Origin: JAIPEI01 sp041685835
GTDB lineage: Bacteria; Desulfobacterota; DSM-4660; Desulfatiglandales; HGW-15
Direction: 5' to 3'
DNA length: 57,149 bases
NCBI GenBank assembly: GCA_041685835.1
Contig: JAWLEX010000004.1
Coordinates: forward strand, 1-57,149
The translations under genes and the position numbers were made by a program. Each line of letters opens with the position of its first letter. The first letter of the stretch is position 1. The notes beneath the pieces are model-generated. The model did not search any database and had not been told where the DNA came from. It was given only the letters and a program-made list of their open reading frames with translations. Below, one piece after another: positions 1 to 7,669 of this stretch.

Positions 1-94
1 AGGTTGCGCGGAGGCGTACTGAAGTACGCCGCACAAGCAACCTCGCAGATTGACGCCGAGATTGGCAAAAAAGACCATTTCTGGATGGAAACTA
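1..94 (+). repeat. Dispersed palindromic repeat family A, copy 1 (cut by window start)
   Basis: This is the right-hand part of a long imperfect palindrome that occurs again at 14070-14169 (reverse, internally deleted) and 28245-28421 (same orientation, full length). The copy keeps the central hairpin, including the perfect inverted repeat GGCGTACT/AGTACGCC, and ends in the terminal motif CATTTCTGGATGGAAACTA. The left part lies outside the window. It encodes no plausible protein. A TATAAT box follows at 100-105, so the junction could contribute promoter sequence to the next gene, but no good -35 box is visible. Confidence 0.85.
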
Positions 95-220
95 TCCTAT
101 ATAATGATGTGGAAAGAAGTCGGGACGTCCTGGTGAGCAAAGAGACTTCTGCAATTCAGCGACTGAGGGCTAATCGGCGTGAAGCCAAACCATTGGTGGA
201 ACTGACAGGAGGCTTATATT

Positions 221-493
221 ATGATCGAGGAAAAGATCTTTGACTATCGGGGAGACTGCTGAAAGGCCTTTCTGGACGTAAGTTTATGTCTCCGCATGCT
301 GCCGTCGGGAAAGCCTTTCACATTCCTTGTAGAATCGGACAAACTGGAGCGCATCCACAAGGTCGTAGCCCACAACGGCGGTGAGATTCTCGATGAGACT
401 CCGGTAGGCCAGGATGTGAAGGTGTGCGTCCAAAAGGCCCTCAACGCCTCCGGTGGAACAGTCCCCTCTGAACCTGAGCCAGGCAAGGCCTGA
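221..493 (+). CDS. TusA/SirA-like sulfur-carrier protein, probable selenoprotein (Sec at codon 14)
   Basis: Ordinary gene finding gives only a 65-residue fragment from ATG 296. Reading upstream in the same frame reaches ATG 221, with AGGAGG at 207-212 and an 8-base spacer, interrupted by one TGA at 260-262. Reading TGA as selenocysteine (U) gives 90 residues. The start, FDYRGDCUKAFLD, matches the TusA-family strand-loop motif RGxxCPxP with the active-site Cys-Pro pair changed to Cys-Sec. The rest fits the TusA beta-alpha-beta-alpha-beta fold: helix at about 15-30, strand KPFTFLVES, second helix with the HNGGE turn, final strand VKVCVQKA. A stem-loop 12 bases after the TGA resembles a bacterial SECIS. 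TusA proteins relay sulfur as a persulfide; a Cys-Sec pair suggests a redox or selenium/sulfur transfer role (inference). The alternative is a pseudogene with a nonsense mutation, which the good RBS and the placement of TGA exactly at the active site argue against. Confidence 0.72.
275..290 (+). promoter_or_regulatory. Candidate bacterial SECIS stem-loop
   Basis: GACGTA (275-280) pairs with TATGTC (285-290), including one G-U pair, around the four-base loop AGTT, which contains a G. A further G-U pair extends the stem by one. The loop starts 18 bases after the TGA at 260-262. SelB-dependent SECIS elements typically place a small G-containing apical loop about 16-37 bases after the UGA, so position and shape fit. 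Only a short stem is evident, so the structure is a candidate. Confidence 0.55.
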
Positions 494-508
494 AACCGGG
501 TTAGGTGG

Positions 509-1336
509 TCAATCCTCATCCCGACAGAGAAGCTGCCTGATCCGTTCGCTCAGAAACATGATCGACTCAGTGTCCAGGTGTTCCACAATGGTTTCATCGA
601 AAAGGAGCTTCACCCGGGCCCCGTAGCCTTCGTTCGGGTCATCGTCCCAGAAAATAAGCATGACCGGAACGCGCGGCAGGGGATGAAAGAGCAACGCCAC
701 ATCAGCTTCAACCCCCTGCCTGGTCAAGTCCTCGCCCCCCAAGGCCTCGCCCGCCCCGAGGAGTTCCCCGGGACGCCCCTGGAACCGCTGAATCAACGGC
801 TCTTCCACATGGCTCTTCATGGACTTCACCTTGGAAACGGTGTTGGGCAACTCAACCAGGCCCTTCCACACACCTGTGGGCTCCCGGCTGCCGCCCTGGG
901 CCATGTGATTGTAGAGAAATACCCGCTCCCATCGGGTCAGGGGTTCGCCTCCAACCTTTTCTATGCACTCAGGGGTGACTCGCAGCGTGTCCCGGAAATA
1001 GGGAAGCTCCAGCACGTCGCCTTCCCCGCCTGGAACGAGACGGCCGCCGATCCGTTCCGGAAGATCGGCGATCCGCATTGACGCCGCCCGCTCACGAGCC
1101 CACTGAAGGGCGTCCGCAGCCATGTCCTTCCGGGTCCACTTGCCGGCCGCGTACTGCTCGTCCAACTCCTTCTGCGCCCACGCCAGGGTCTCGGCATCTA
1201 TATGAGGGCAGTCCTTAAGAGGCACCCGCTCGGAGACCACCATACCGGCGAACGCCATGCAACTGGGATAGCCGCAGTCCCCGCAGTTCGTCTTGGGCAA
1301 CACGCGCTTGTAGACATCTAAAATTGAAAGGGCCAT
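509..1336 (-). CDS. DUF3786 protein with N-terminal 4Fe-4S domain
   Basis: The 275-residue product starts with a four-cysteine iron-sulfur motif of the Fe-S domain seen in corrinoid/acetyl-CoA-pathway proteins: Cys18, Cys21, Cys26 and Cys43 (NCGDCGYPSC, then KDCP). The remainder, from about residue 75, matches the DUF3786 domain, including FLYNHMAQGG and the hydrophobic VALLFHPLPRVPVMLIFWDDDP block. The family is common in sulfate reducers and other anaerobes; its reaction is not known to me. The gene is convergent with the TusA-like gene, 15 bases away, so no long shared regulatory region exists. It most likely is a soluble cytoplasmic protein, as no signal peptide or membrane segment is visible. 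Confidence 0.85.
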   Translation of the reverse strand: MALSILDVYKRVLPKTNCGDCGYPSCMAFAGMVVSERVPLKDCPHIDAETLAWAQKELDEQYAAGKWTRKDMAADALQWARERAASMRIADLPERIGGRLVPGGEGDVLELPYFRDTLRVTPECIEKVGGEPLTRWERVFLYNHMAQGGSREPTGVWKGLVELPNTVSKVKSMKSHVEEPLIQRFQGRPGELLGAGEALGGEDLTRQGVEADVALLFHPLPRVPVMLIFWDDDPNEGYGARVKLLFDETIVEHLDTESIMFLSERIRQLLCRDED

Positions 1337-1457
1337 GTGTCTTCTCTTCCCGGGGGTGAACCCGTCGATCCTACCGCAACTTCGTATCCGAACTTCACTT
1401 ATCGAGTGAGGGAGTACTGTACGGCGTCCTTTTGGTCAAGTTCCCATCCACTGCATT

Positions 1458-2729
1458 CTATGCCCTGCATGAAGGCCGGCGCGAGTTTCGCCCCAGAGTC
1501 TCTTTGGTCATCAGGTAGAGAAGCGCGGTCACGGCCAGACATCCCGCACAAAACAGGAACGAGGCCCTGAACGCGGCAGGCCCCAGGGATGCTCCCGGGT
1601 GAAGCCGTTCCATCAGGTTGCCCAGCCCCTGGAGAAAGACCGCCCCTCCGGTCATGGTAAAGAAATTGATGCCGGTCATGGCCGTGCCGGCCCGCTCGAT
1701 AGGCATACGCTCCTTGATATGGGCATACATGACCTGCCCTCCACTGCTGAAGAACCCGAAACCGAAAAAGAGCACCCCCAGCGTGAAGCAGCCGCTTCCG
1801 GTCTCCAGCCGAGCAAGGAGCCCCAGGACTAAAAACATCCCCAAGAGCCCACCCACCACCACAGGCTTCCGGGACCGAATCCAGGCGTCGGATAACCATC
1901 CGGAGAAGGGACTCCCGGCAATCAGACCGATGCTCATCAGAAAAAGGAGGTTTCCGGCTGAGACCTGAGACACCCCGATGACCTCCATCAGGTACGGCCC
2001 GGCCCACAACGCCTGGACCGCAGCATAGATCCCATACCGGCAGAAGGTCCCCAGGGAAATTATCCAGTAGTCCTTCTCCCTGAAAAGGGCCTTTACACCG
2101 GCAAAGACTTCTCCCGGCCGCGCCGAGACCTCAGCCACGGAGGTGCCTCCGGGCAAGGTTTCCGGCCGATCCCGGACCACCGTGAAGCAGAGAAGGGCAA
2201 AAAGCAAATTTATCCCGGCAAGAATTACGAAGGTCATCCGCCAACCCACAGCCTGTACCATGAGCACAAGCGGGGTGGCGGCGGCGATGTTTCCGGCCGT
2301 GCCCACGGCGATCACCAGGGCGGAGAGAGTTGCGAACCGTAGCGGCCCGAACCAGAGGGTTATCAACTTGAGCGTGCCCATCAGGTTGCAGGCCATGCCG
2401 ATACCAAGCAAGGCCCTGCCGGTGACCAGGGCCGCCAGGCTCTCACCCAGGGCAAATAAAAGAGCTCCGGCCACCGCTACCAGGGTCAGGACGGTCATGG
2501 CTATCCGAGGGCCGATACTGTCCAGGTAGAGCCCCACGGGGATCTGCATGACGGCAAACGCATAGAAGAACGCGGCCGAAAGCAGGCTCAACCCCCTGGT
2601 GTCGAGGTTCAGGTCCGCGATCAGGTTGGGCGATATCACGGCCACCGAAGCCCGGTAGAACTGGGACAGAACAAAGAGAAGGCAGGTGATGAAAAAGATG
2701 ACCCAGCGACGTGAGATGTGAATTCTCAT
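1458..2729 (-). CDS. MFS transporter
   Basis: The 423-residue protein has the length and about twelve hydrophobic segments of a major facilitator superfamily permease. The N-terminal half contains the loop 2-3-type sequence GLYLDSIGPRIAM (compare GxLxDRxGRR) and a GRALLGIGMA segment. A charged central loop (about 195-225) separates the halves, and the second half repeats the pattern with GWLSDAWIRSRKP. The family includes nitrate/nitrite, hexuronate and oxalate-type carriers; the substrate cannot be told from sequence alone. It is a single gene, separated by 121 bases from the DUF3786 gene downstream on the same strand. Confidence 0.88.
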   Translation of the reverse strand: MRIHISRRWVIFFITCLLFVLSQFYRASVAVISPNLIADLNLDTRGLSLLSAAFFYAFAVMQIPVGLYLDSIGPRIAMTVLTLVAVAGALLFALGESLAALVTGRALLGIGMACNLMGTLKLITLWFGPLRFATLSALVIAVGTAGNIAAATPLVLMVQAVGWRMTFVILAGINLLFALLCFTVVRDRPETLPGGTSVAEVSARPGEVFAGVKALFREKDYWIISLGTFCRYGIYAAVQALWAGPYLMEVIGVSQVSAGNLLFLMSIGLIAGSPFSGWLSDAWIRSRKPVVVGGLLGMFLVLGLLARLETGSGCFTLGVLFFGFGFFSSGGQVMYAHIKERMPIERAGTAMTGINFFTMTGGAVFLQGLGNLMERLHPGASLGPAAFRASFLFCAGCLAVTALLYLMTKETLGRNSRRPSCRA

Positions 2730-3170
2730 GTCATGAACTTCGCTTTGCAGGTTTCATTGCAGCCCCCGGAGTCAAAGGATTGACCGGCGACTGTTCGGGG
2801 TGTGGTTTTCCGGATGATCCCTGAGACCCGAGGTCAGGGAGGCCGGGGGGATTCAGCCGTCTTCCTTTTTTTCGATGGCTGATGCACCTTCAAGGCCTGC
2901 AAGGAGTGCCTCGTTTTCTCCAGGGATGGTCATTTCAAACATGGAATCTACTGTTGCATAATCATAGTATCCTAGGCGCCCAACGGGGGTATTTTGAGAA
3001 TATCGAAGCGGCCGCCGTGAGTCAAGATCAAGGACCATTCCGAAAAACAAGGGAGGTAACCCAAGAGAGGTAACCCAAGGGAGATATTGACAATCCCCCG
3101 AGATCCCGCTAGTCTGTCAGGCCAGGATCCCGAAAAGATTCTTCCTCTCTCAATCAGCCAGGACGAAGAA
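2730..3170. other. Non-coding stretch upstream of the caspase-like gene
   Basis: No convincing gene is seen in this 441-base divergent intergenic region. A 65-codon minus-strand frame (2853-3050) exists but has no ribosome binding site. Near the right end a 14-base unit, GAGGTAACCCAAGA, is tandemly duplicated (3053-3066 and 3067-3080), followed by a degenerate third start. It may be part of the leader of the caspase-like gene. The region must hold the promoters of both divergent genes, but no strong -35/-10 pair stands out. Confidence 0.5.
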
Positions 3171-4880
3171 ATGAAGCGTAAAGCCATGGCCACCGGCTTC
3201 TGTCTTTCGGTCTTGATGCTCCTCTCCCTGGGGATTTCGACGGCCTCCACGCAGCGGGGCCTTGTACTAACCGATCAGCTCTCGGGCATCGAACAGGCCC
3301 TGGGCGACTATCATGCCCTGATCGTCGGAATCAACAAGTACCATGAATGGAATCAACTTCAGACCGCAGTCAAGGACGCTGTCGAACTCCGCAAGACCCT
3401 TGTCAAATATTACGGGTTCGATGAAAAGAACGTCTTGCTTCGCACCGACGAAGAAGCCTCCCGTCTTCAAATCATAAGCGACCTTCGAAAATTGGCATTG
3501 AACCTCGGGGAGCACGACAACCTCCTCATCTATTTCGCCGGTCACGGCCAGCTCGACGACCTCACAGGCGACGGCTACTGGATCCCGGTGGAAGGGCGGC
3601 TCAAGGACCCGGGCACCTGGATCTCCCAGGCGACCATCAAAGGCATCCTGGGTTCGGAAAAGGTCCGCGCCAAGAACGTGGTGGTGATCGCTGACTCCTG
3701 TTACAGCGGGACCCTCCTTCGAGGCGGCCCGTCGCTTCTGAAAATTGAGGGCAGCGCCTACCTGGAAAAACTGGCCGAGGCGGCCTCGAAACGCTCCCGG
3801 CAGGTGATCACCTCGGGCGGACTCGAGCCGGTGGCCGACGGAGGCAGAGACGGCCACAGCCTTTTCGCCTTTTACCTGATCAAGGCGCTTCGGGAAAACG
3901 ACCGGGAGGTGGTGGACCTGGAGAACCTGTTTCACACCCGGGTCTGGGAACCCGTGACCCAGATCGGCGGGCAGCGTCCTAACGTGGGACGGCTAAAGAC
4001 CCCCATGGACGAGGACGGCCAGTTTGTGCTCAAAAACCTGGGTCTCAAGGAGCGCAAGGCGGCCCTTGCCGCGGAAGAAGAGGCCCGTGAGCGGCAGCAG
4101 AGGGAAGCGCAGCCCCGGGGGGAAGGCGAGGAGTGGGAACGACTGGAAGCGGAAAGGAGGTTCCTGGAGGCCGAACGCAGGCAACTGGAAGAAGAGCGCA
4201 GGCTCCTGAAGGAGCGGAAGACCCTGGAGGCCGAACGGCTGGCCCTTGAAAAAGAAAAGCAGCTCATGGCCATCGAGGCCGAGCGAAAGCGGGTGGAGGA
4301 AAAAAAGGCCCGTATCGTGACTCCGGCCCCCAGGGCCGAACCGCCCACCCAGGTCACATCTATTCCCAAGGCGGACACCCTTCCCCGGCCAAGGCCCACC
4401 ACAGGCGAGGTCACCGTGGCCGTGCTGCCATGGCGCTTCGACTATCACTCCGCCACTGGCATAAATTTCGAATTCAGCTTCGATGTAATTGTAAAGGAGC
4501 TTTCTGAAAACCGGGAGTTCCTTCTGACCCACTCTACCTACTCCTCGGAAGAAACCGCCTCCGGGGACCTCCATACCGTCTCCCTTTCCCCCGGGGAGGA
4601 CGACAGCCTGTGGATTAAAAAGGGCGTGTTCTCGAAAACCACTCTCAACATCGAGGCTGCAGCCGCCATCGGGCGCAGGCTGGGCGTGGATCTCGTTCTC
4701 ATGCTACAAGTCACCCAAAAGGTATATGATCCAATAGTCGCTTTCTCCATCATCGACACGAAAACCGGCCGGGTAATCACAGATACACAGACCATGGGAT
4801 ATAGGACCTACTTCAGTGAGTTGGCACGAATGACCCAGAGGCAACTCCAGCAATACCTGGATGAAACGTCCAGACAGTGA
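3171..4880 (+). CDS. Secreted caspase-like (C14) peptidase with coiled coil and CsgG-like C-terminal domain
   Basis: The start is placed at 3171, not at the in-frame upstream codon 3087, because AGGACG precedes it and a signal peptide follows directly (MKRKAMATGFCLSVLMLLSL). The product is 569 residues. Residues about 48-280 form a caspase/metacaspase p20 fold with the catalytic pair visible: His125 in YFAGHGQ and Cys177 in ADSCYSG. Residues about 310-385 are a highly charged coiled coil rich in Glu, Arg and Lys. The C-terminal 150 residues begin VTVAVLPWRF and resemble the CsgG/TolB-N-like fold of outer-membrane assembly proteins. Prokaryotic caspase homologues cleave after Arg or Lys in known cases. 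Its target is unknown; it likely acts in the periplasm. The gene stands alone and is followed by a T-rich stretch. Confidence 0.85.
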   Translation: MKRKAMATGFCLSVLMLLSLGISTASTQRGLVLTDQLSGIEQALGDYHALIVGINKYHEWNQLQTAVKDAVELRKTLVKYYGFDEKNVLLRTDEEASRLQIISDLRKLALNLGEHDNLLIYFAGHGQLDDLTGDGYWIPVEGRLKDPGTWISQATIKGILGSEKVRAKNVVVIADSCYSGTLLRGGPSLLKIEGSAYLEKLAEAASKRSRQVITSGGLEPVADGGRDGHSLFAFYLIKALRENDREVVDLENLFHTRVWEPVTQIGGQRPNVGRLKTPMDEDGQFVLKNLGLKERKAALAAEEEARERQQREAQPRGEGEEWERLEAERRFLEAERRQLEEERRLLKERKTLEAERLALEKEKQLMAIEAERKRVEEKKARIVTPAPRAEPPTQVTSIPKADTLPRPRPTTGEVTVAVLPWRFDYHSATGINFEFSFDVIVKELSENREFLLTHSTYSSEETASGDLHTVSLSPGEDDSLWIKKGVFSKTTLNIEAAAAIGRRLGVDLVLMLQVTQKVYDPIVAFSIIDTKTGRVITDTQTMGYRTYFSELARMTQRQLQQYLDETSRQ

Positions 4881-4943
4881 CCGTCCATCTTACCTTTTTT
4901 ATATGAATCTTAAGCATTTACCTGCCGAATAACTAGTCCTCCC

Positions 4944-4972
4944 ATGACACACAAGCCGAAATAGGTTATAAT
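4944..4972 (+). promoter_or_regulatory. Sigma-70-type promoter for the FAD oxidoreductase gene
   Basis: ATGACA at 4944-4949 and TATAAT at 4967-4972 are separated by 17 bases, 57 bases before the start codon at 5029. The match is good at -10 and fair at -35. Confidence 0.55.
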
Positions 4973-5028
4973 TCGCTCAGATATAAGCAAATCCTCATAG
5001 TCTGAAAACATGAGAAAGGAGCCATCCC

Positions 5029-6213
5029 ATGACCGAGTACCTCATAGCGGGAAACGGTGTTGCCGGAACCACGGCTGCCGAGCAGATCCGCAAGCAGGAT
5101 AGTGACGGCGATATCACCATGATCACCGATGAAGATCTCCCCTTTTACTGGCGCATTCAGTTGAACGAATTCATATCCGGCGAAAAGACCGAGGAAGACC
5201 TTCTGGCGAAAAGCAGGGACTGGTATCAGAAACAACGGATCCGGCTCGAGCTGAACACCCCTATCACTACCGGTGATGCGGCCAAGAGCACCCTGGTGTC
5301 CGAGGGAGGCAGGACCTATCCCTACGACAAGCTCTTACTGGCAACGGGCAGCCACTCCTTTGTCCCGCCCATAAAGGGGTCGGACAAGAACGGTGTCTTC
5401 ACCCTTCGCAACGTTGGTGATGCAAGGGCCATCAAGGGGCATGCATCTAAGCCCGGAGACGTGGTGCTCATAGGCGGAGGTCTCTTGGGTCTCGAGGCCG
5501 GCCATGCCCTCAGAAAGCTTGACAAAGGAGTCACCGTGGTGGAGTTCTTCCCCAGGCTCCTTCCCCGGCAGCTCGACGACGAAGGCGCCTCCCGTCTTCA
5601 GGCGATCCTGGAGGAAATGGGCTTCGCCTTCCGGCTGGGGGCCAAGACCGAAGAGATAACCGGGGCTGATTCCGCAGCCGGCATCAGGCTGGAAGGAGGG
5701 GAACTACTGGACGCAGGCATGGTCCTTGTCTCGGCCGGTGTGCGCCCCAACCTGGAACTCGCTGATGCCCTTGGCCTGGAAACCGACAAAGGCGTGAAGG
5801 TCAACGAGCGCCTCCGGACGGGCAGGCCTGAAATCTTTGCAGCAGGGGACCTGGTGGAGTGGAACGGCATGCCTTACGGGATATGGCCCGCGGCAATGGA
5901 ACAAGGCAGGATCGCCGGGGCCAACATGGCGGGTGGAGACTTGACCTATGAGGGCACCACCATGGCCAACAACCTCAAGGTGGCAGGCATCGACCTGGCC
6001 TCCGCAGGGGAGATCGACGCCGAGGGCAGGCATGAATCCCGAACACTTAAGACCGGCAAAGTCTACAAGAAGGTCGTGTTCGACGGCAACCGGATAATCG
6101 GCTGTATCATGCTGGGCGACATCAAGGGGTTCAACCGCATCACAAAGGCCATGAAGGAGGAACAAGACATATCAGGCATGATGGACCGGGTCCTCACCGA
6201 GTGGACCTCCTGA
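5029..6213 (+). CDS. NAD(P)/FAD-dependent oxidoreductase (rubredoxin/nitrite reductase-like)
   Basis: The 394-residue protein has the two Rossmann folds of the pyridine nucleotide-disulfide oxidoreductase class I family. The FAD motif is at the N-terminus (YLIAGNGVAGTTAAEQI), the NAD(P) motif near residue 147 (VVLIGGGLLGLEAGHAL), and the second FAD contact is IFAAGDLVEW. No redox-active CxxxxC pair follows the first fold, so it resembles rubredoxin or ferredoxin reductases and the N-terminal part of NirB, not disulfide reductases. It probably passes electrons from NAD(P)H to a small carrier or oxygen-defence protein; the partner is not encoded next to it. AAAGGAG lies before the ATG. The gene is convergent with the protoglobin gene across a GC-rich hairpin. 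Confidence 0.85.
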   Translation: MTEYLIAGNGVAGTTAAEQIRKQDSDGDITMITDEDLPFYWRIQLNEFISGEKTEEDLLAKSRDWYQKQRIRLELNTPITTGDAAKSTLVSEGGRTYPYDKLLLATGSHSFVPPIKGSDKNGVFTLRNVGDARAIKGHASKPGDVVLIGGGLLGLEAGHALRKLDKGVTVVEFFPRLLPRQLDDEGASRLQAILEEMGFAFRLGAKTEEITGADSAAGIRLEGGELLDAGMVLVSAGVRPNLELADALGLETDKGVKVNERLRTGRPEIFAAGDLVEWNGMPYGIWPAAMEQGRIAGANMAGGDLTYEGTTMANNLKVAGIDLASAGEIDAEGRHESRTLKTGKVYKKVVFDGNRIIGCIMLGDIKGFNRITKAMKEEQDISGMMDRVLTEWTS

Positions 6214-6233
6214 TGAGCACCGCCAACACCGCC

Positions 6234-6274
6234 GGCTGCCCGGGCAAGGCCTTAAACAGCCCCGGGCCGGCAGT
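6234..6274. terminator. GC-rich hairpin between convergent genes
   Basis: CTGCCCGGGC near 6235 can pair with GCCCCGGGCCGGCAG near 6260-6274 around an A/T-richer loop. It sits in the 62-base gap between two convergent genes and may stop transcription from both sides. No clear T run is present, so the call is tentative. Confidence 0.4.
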
Positions 6275-6275
6275 G

Positions 6276-7169
6276 TCACGCCCTGCCCTCAGTACGCCCC
6301 ACAAGGAAGAAAACCAGCCCAAGGATTAAGAGCGCCCCGAGCAGGAGGCCGAAGGTGACGGGATCCTGCTTGTCGAAGCTCGCAACGAAGATCTTTCGAA
6401 TGAACGCCGCCAGGGCCAGTTCCACGAAGACAACCACACGGAACTTGCCACCCCGCAGGTGTTTTACCTCGGTGTGAAGCAGCTCGATGAGCATCCAAAG
6501 GATCAGGAGCGATCCCAGGGCCTTGATCACGCCTCTTTCCAGATCTCCGGTGAACGCGTAAAACACGTCGGAGGCGAAAAGGCTGGCAAGGCCGACGGCC
6601 ATGATCACGAGGCCGATAGTGAGGACCAGATTGAGCCCCTGCACGAACCGCTCGGACCACTGGATCAGCGCGGACTCCACGCGGTAGGACAGAAAGACCT
6701 TCTTGAGTTCCGCCTCCCGGTAAGACCCGGTCATTACGTCCAGGCTGATGTCCAGGACCTTGTTCAGGGTCTCGAGAAGGTCCTCCTGCATGGTTCGTTC
6801 AGGTACGGCCGCGATCACGTGACGGACGCAGTAGCTCCTGATAAAGTTCATGGCGGCATTCACATGGTGCCCTGCAAGGCCGATCTTTACATGCACCTCT
6901 CCGATCCTCGCCAGGCGAATCAGCAGCCGGCGGTCATATGGGCCGGTCAGTATGAGACGAAGCCACTCCCTGGTGGTTTCGTGACGCCGTTTAACTGCAT
7001 TGGAATTGGGGAAATAGGACGCAGTCCGAGGATCCGCCATCAGGTACTCGTAGAAATCCCGGGCCAGCTCGTCCGACAGGGGGATAAGGATCCCGGCCAG
7101 CCTTGGCAGGTTCTTTTCATCCTCCCCTGAAAACTGGTAGCTTTTCCTAATGTCATCCATTGTTTCCAT
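6276..7169 (-). CDS. Protoglobin-domain protein fused to a PsiE-like membrane domain
   Basis: Residues 1-160 match the protoglobin/globin-coupled-sensor fold. The heme-binding proximal histidine is most likely His93 in ARIGEVHVKIGL, the region most conserved in that family. Residues about 175-292 hold four hydrophobic helices and resemble the PsiE (phosphate-starvation-inducible) domain, with LLILWMLIELLHTEVKH and the RVVVFVELALAAFIRKI helix. The whole protein is 297 residues. The architecture suggests a heme sensor of O2, CO or NO that signals to a small membrane domain instead of to a kinase or chemotaxis module; this role is inference. The gene is a single unit convergent with the oxidoreductase gene. 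The closest alternatives are that the globin part no longer binds heme or that PsiE similarity is only topological. Confidence 0.75.
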   Translation of the reverse strand: METMDDIRKSYQFSGEDEKNLPRLAGILIPLSDELARDFYEYLMADPRTASYFPNSNAVKRRHETTREWLRLILTGPYDRRLLIRLARIGEVHVKIGLAGHHVNAAMNFIRSYCVRHVIAAVPERTMQEDLLETLNKVLDISLDVMTGSYREAELKKVFLSYRVESALIQWSERFVQGLNLVLTIGLVIMAVGLASLFASDVFYAFTGDLERGVIKALGSLLILWMLIELLHTEVKHLRGGKFRVVVFVELALAAFIRKIFVASFDKQDPVTFGLLLGALLILGLVFFLVGRTEGRA

Positions 7170-7352
7170 GCGTATCCTTCCTCAAACATGAAAGGCTTCA
7201 ACGGCTGCCACGCCTGCAAGTCATAACCATGCGCCATTATTCAGATATCTGTCAAGCTTTTCCTCCGGAGCGGAGTCTGAGCACAATGCCCGGCCCGGAG
7301 GAGTCCCGTGAGCGGCCTTGTCCGGGTAAATCGAAAGGCAAAGAATGAAAAA

Positions 7353-7383
7353 GGCCTTCAGGGGGCTGAGATCCCTGAAGGCC
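7353..7383 (-). terminator. Rho-independent terminator after tRNA-Cys
   Basis: An 11-base perfect stem, GGCCTTCAGGG (7353-7363) with CCCTGAAGGCC (7373-7383), is followed on the minus strand by TTTTT. It lies just downstream of tRNA-Cys and closes the tRNA transcript. Confidence 0.85.
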
Positions 7384-7396
7384 CTTAGTGCTGTAC

Positions 7397-7472
7397 TGGA
7401 GGCGGCAACCGGATTCGAACCGGTGAATAACGGTTTTGCAGACCGCTGCCTTAGCCACTTGGCTATGCCGCC
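7397..7472 (-). tRNA. tRNA-Cys (GCA)
   Basis: The minus strand reads GGCGGCATAGCCAAGTGG at the 5' end, an anticodon loop TCTGCAAA with GCA, a T arm GGTTCGAATCC, and an acceptor strand GCCGCC followed by T and an encoded CCA. The 7-bp acceptor stem pairs. Length is 76 with CCA. It follows tRNA-Gly, 62 bases upstream on the same strand, and both probably share a transcript. Confidence 0.96.
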
Positions 7473-7534
7473 CGCTGAGTTGAAATAAGGTTAACCCCGG
7501 TATGAATATGAGGAGTTAACCTTGAATGGGCGAG

Positions 7535-7610
7535 TGGAGCGGGAAACGGGACTCGAACCCGCGACAATCACGTTGGCAACGTGAGGCTCTACCAGCTGAG
7601 CTATTCCCGC
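7535..7610 (-). tRNA. tRNA-Gly (GCC)
   Basis: The minus strand starts GCGGGAATAGCTCAGCTGG, with the D-arm sequence typical of this tRNA. The anticodon stem CACGT/ACGTG encloses the loop TTGCCAA with anticodon GCC. The T arm is GGTTCGAGTCC and the 3' end is CCCGCTCCA with encoded CCA. Length is 76. It lies 59 bases downstream of the lytic transglycosylase gene. Confidence 0.96.
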
Positions 7611-7669
7611 TTCGACACAATAGCATTGTATTGCCTGTCTATTGTTTGTCAACAGAAAATCCTGCGCCC

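Noticed and set aside
4..243. 79-codon plus-strand frame at the window start
   Set aside because: Its first third is family A repeat and the rest overlaps the RBS and start of the TusA-like gene in another frame; no protein family is evident.
244..519. 91-codon minus-strand frame
   Set aside because: It is the antisense of the TusA-like selenoprotein and has no supporting features.
2853..3050. 65-codon minus-strand frame upstream of the caspase-like gene
   Set aside because: It begins with TTG and has no ribosome binding site on that strand; no family is recognised. A real small gene cannot be fully excluded.
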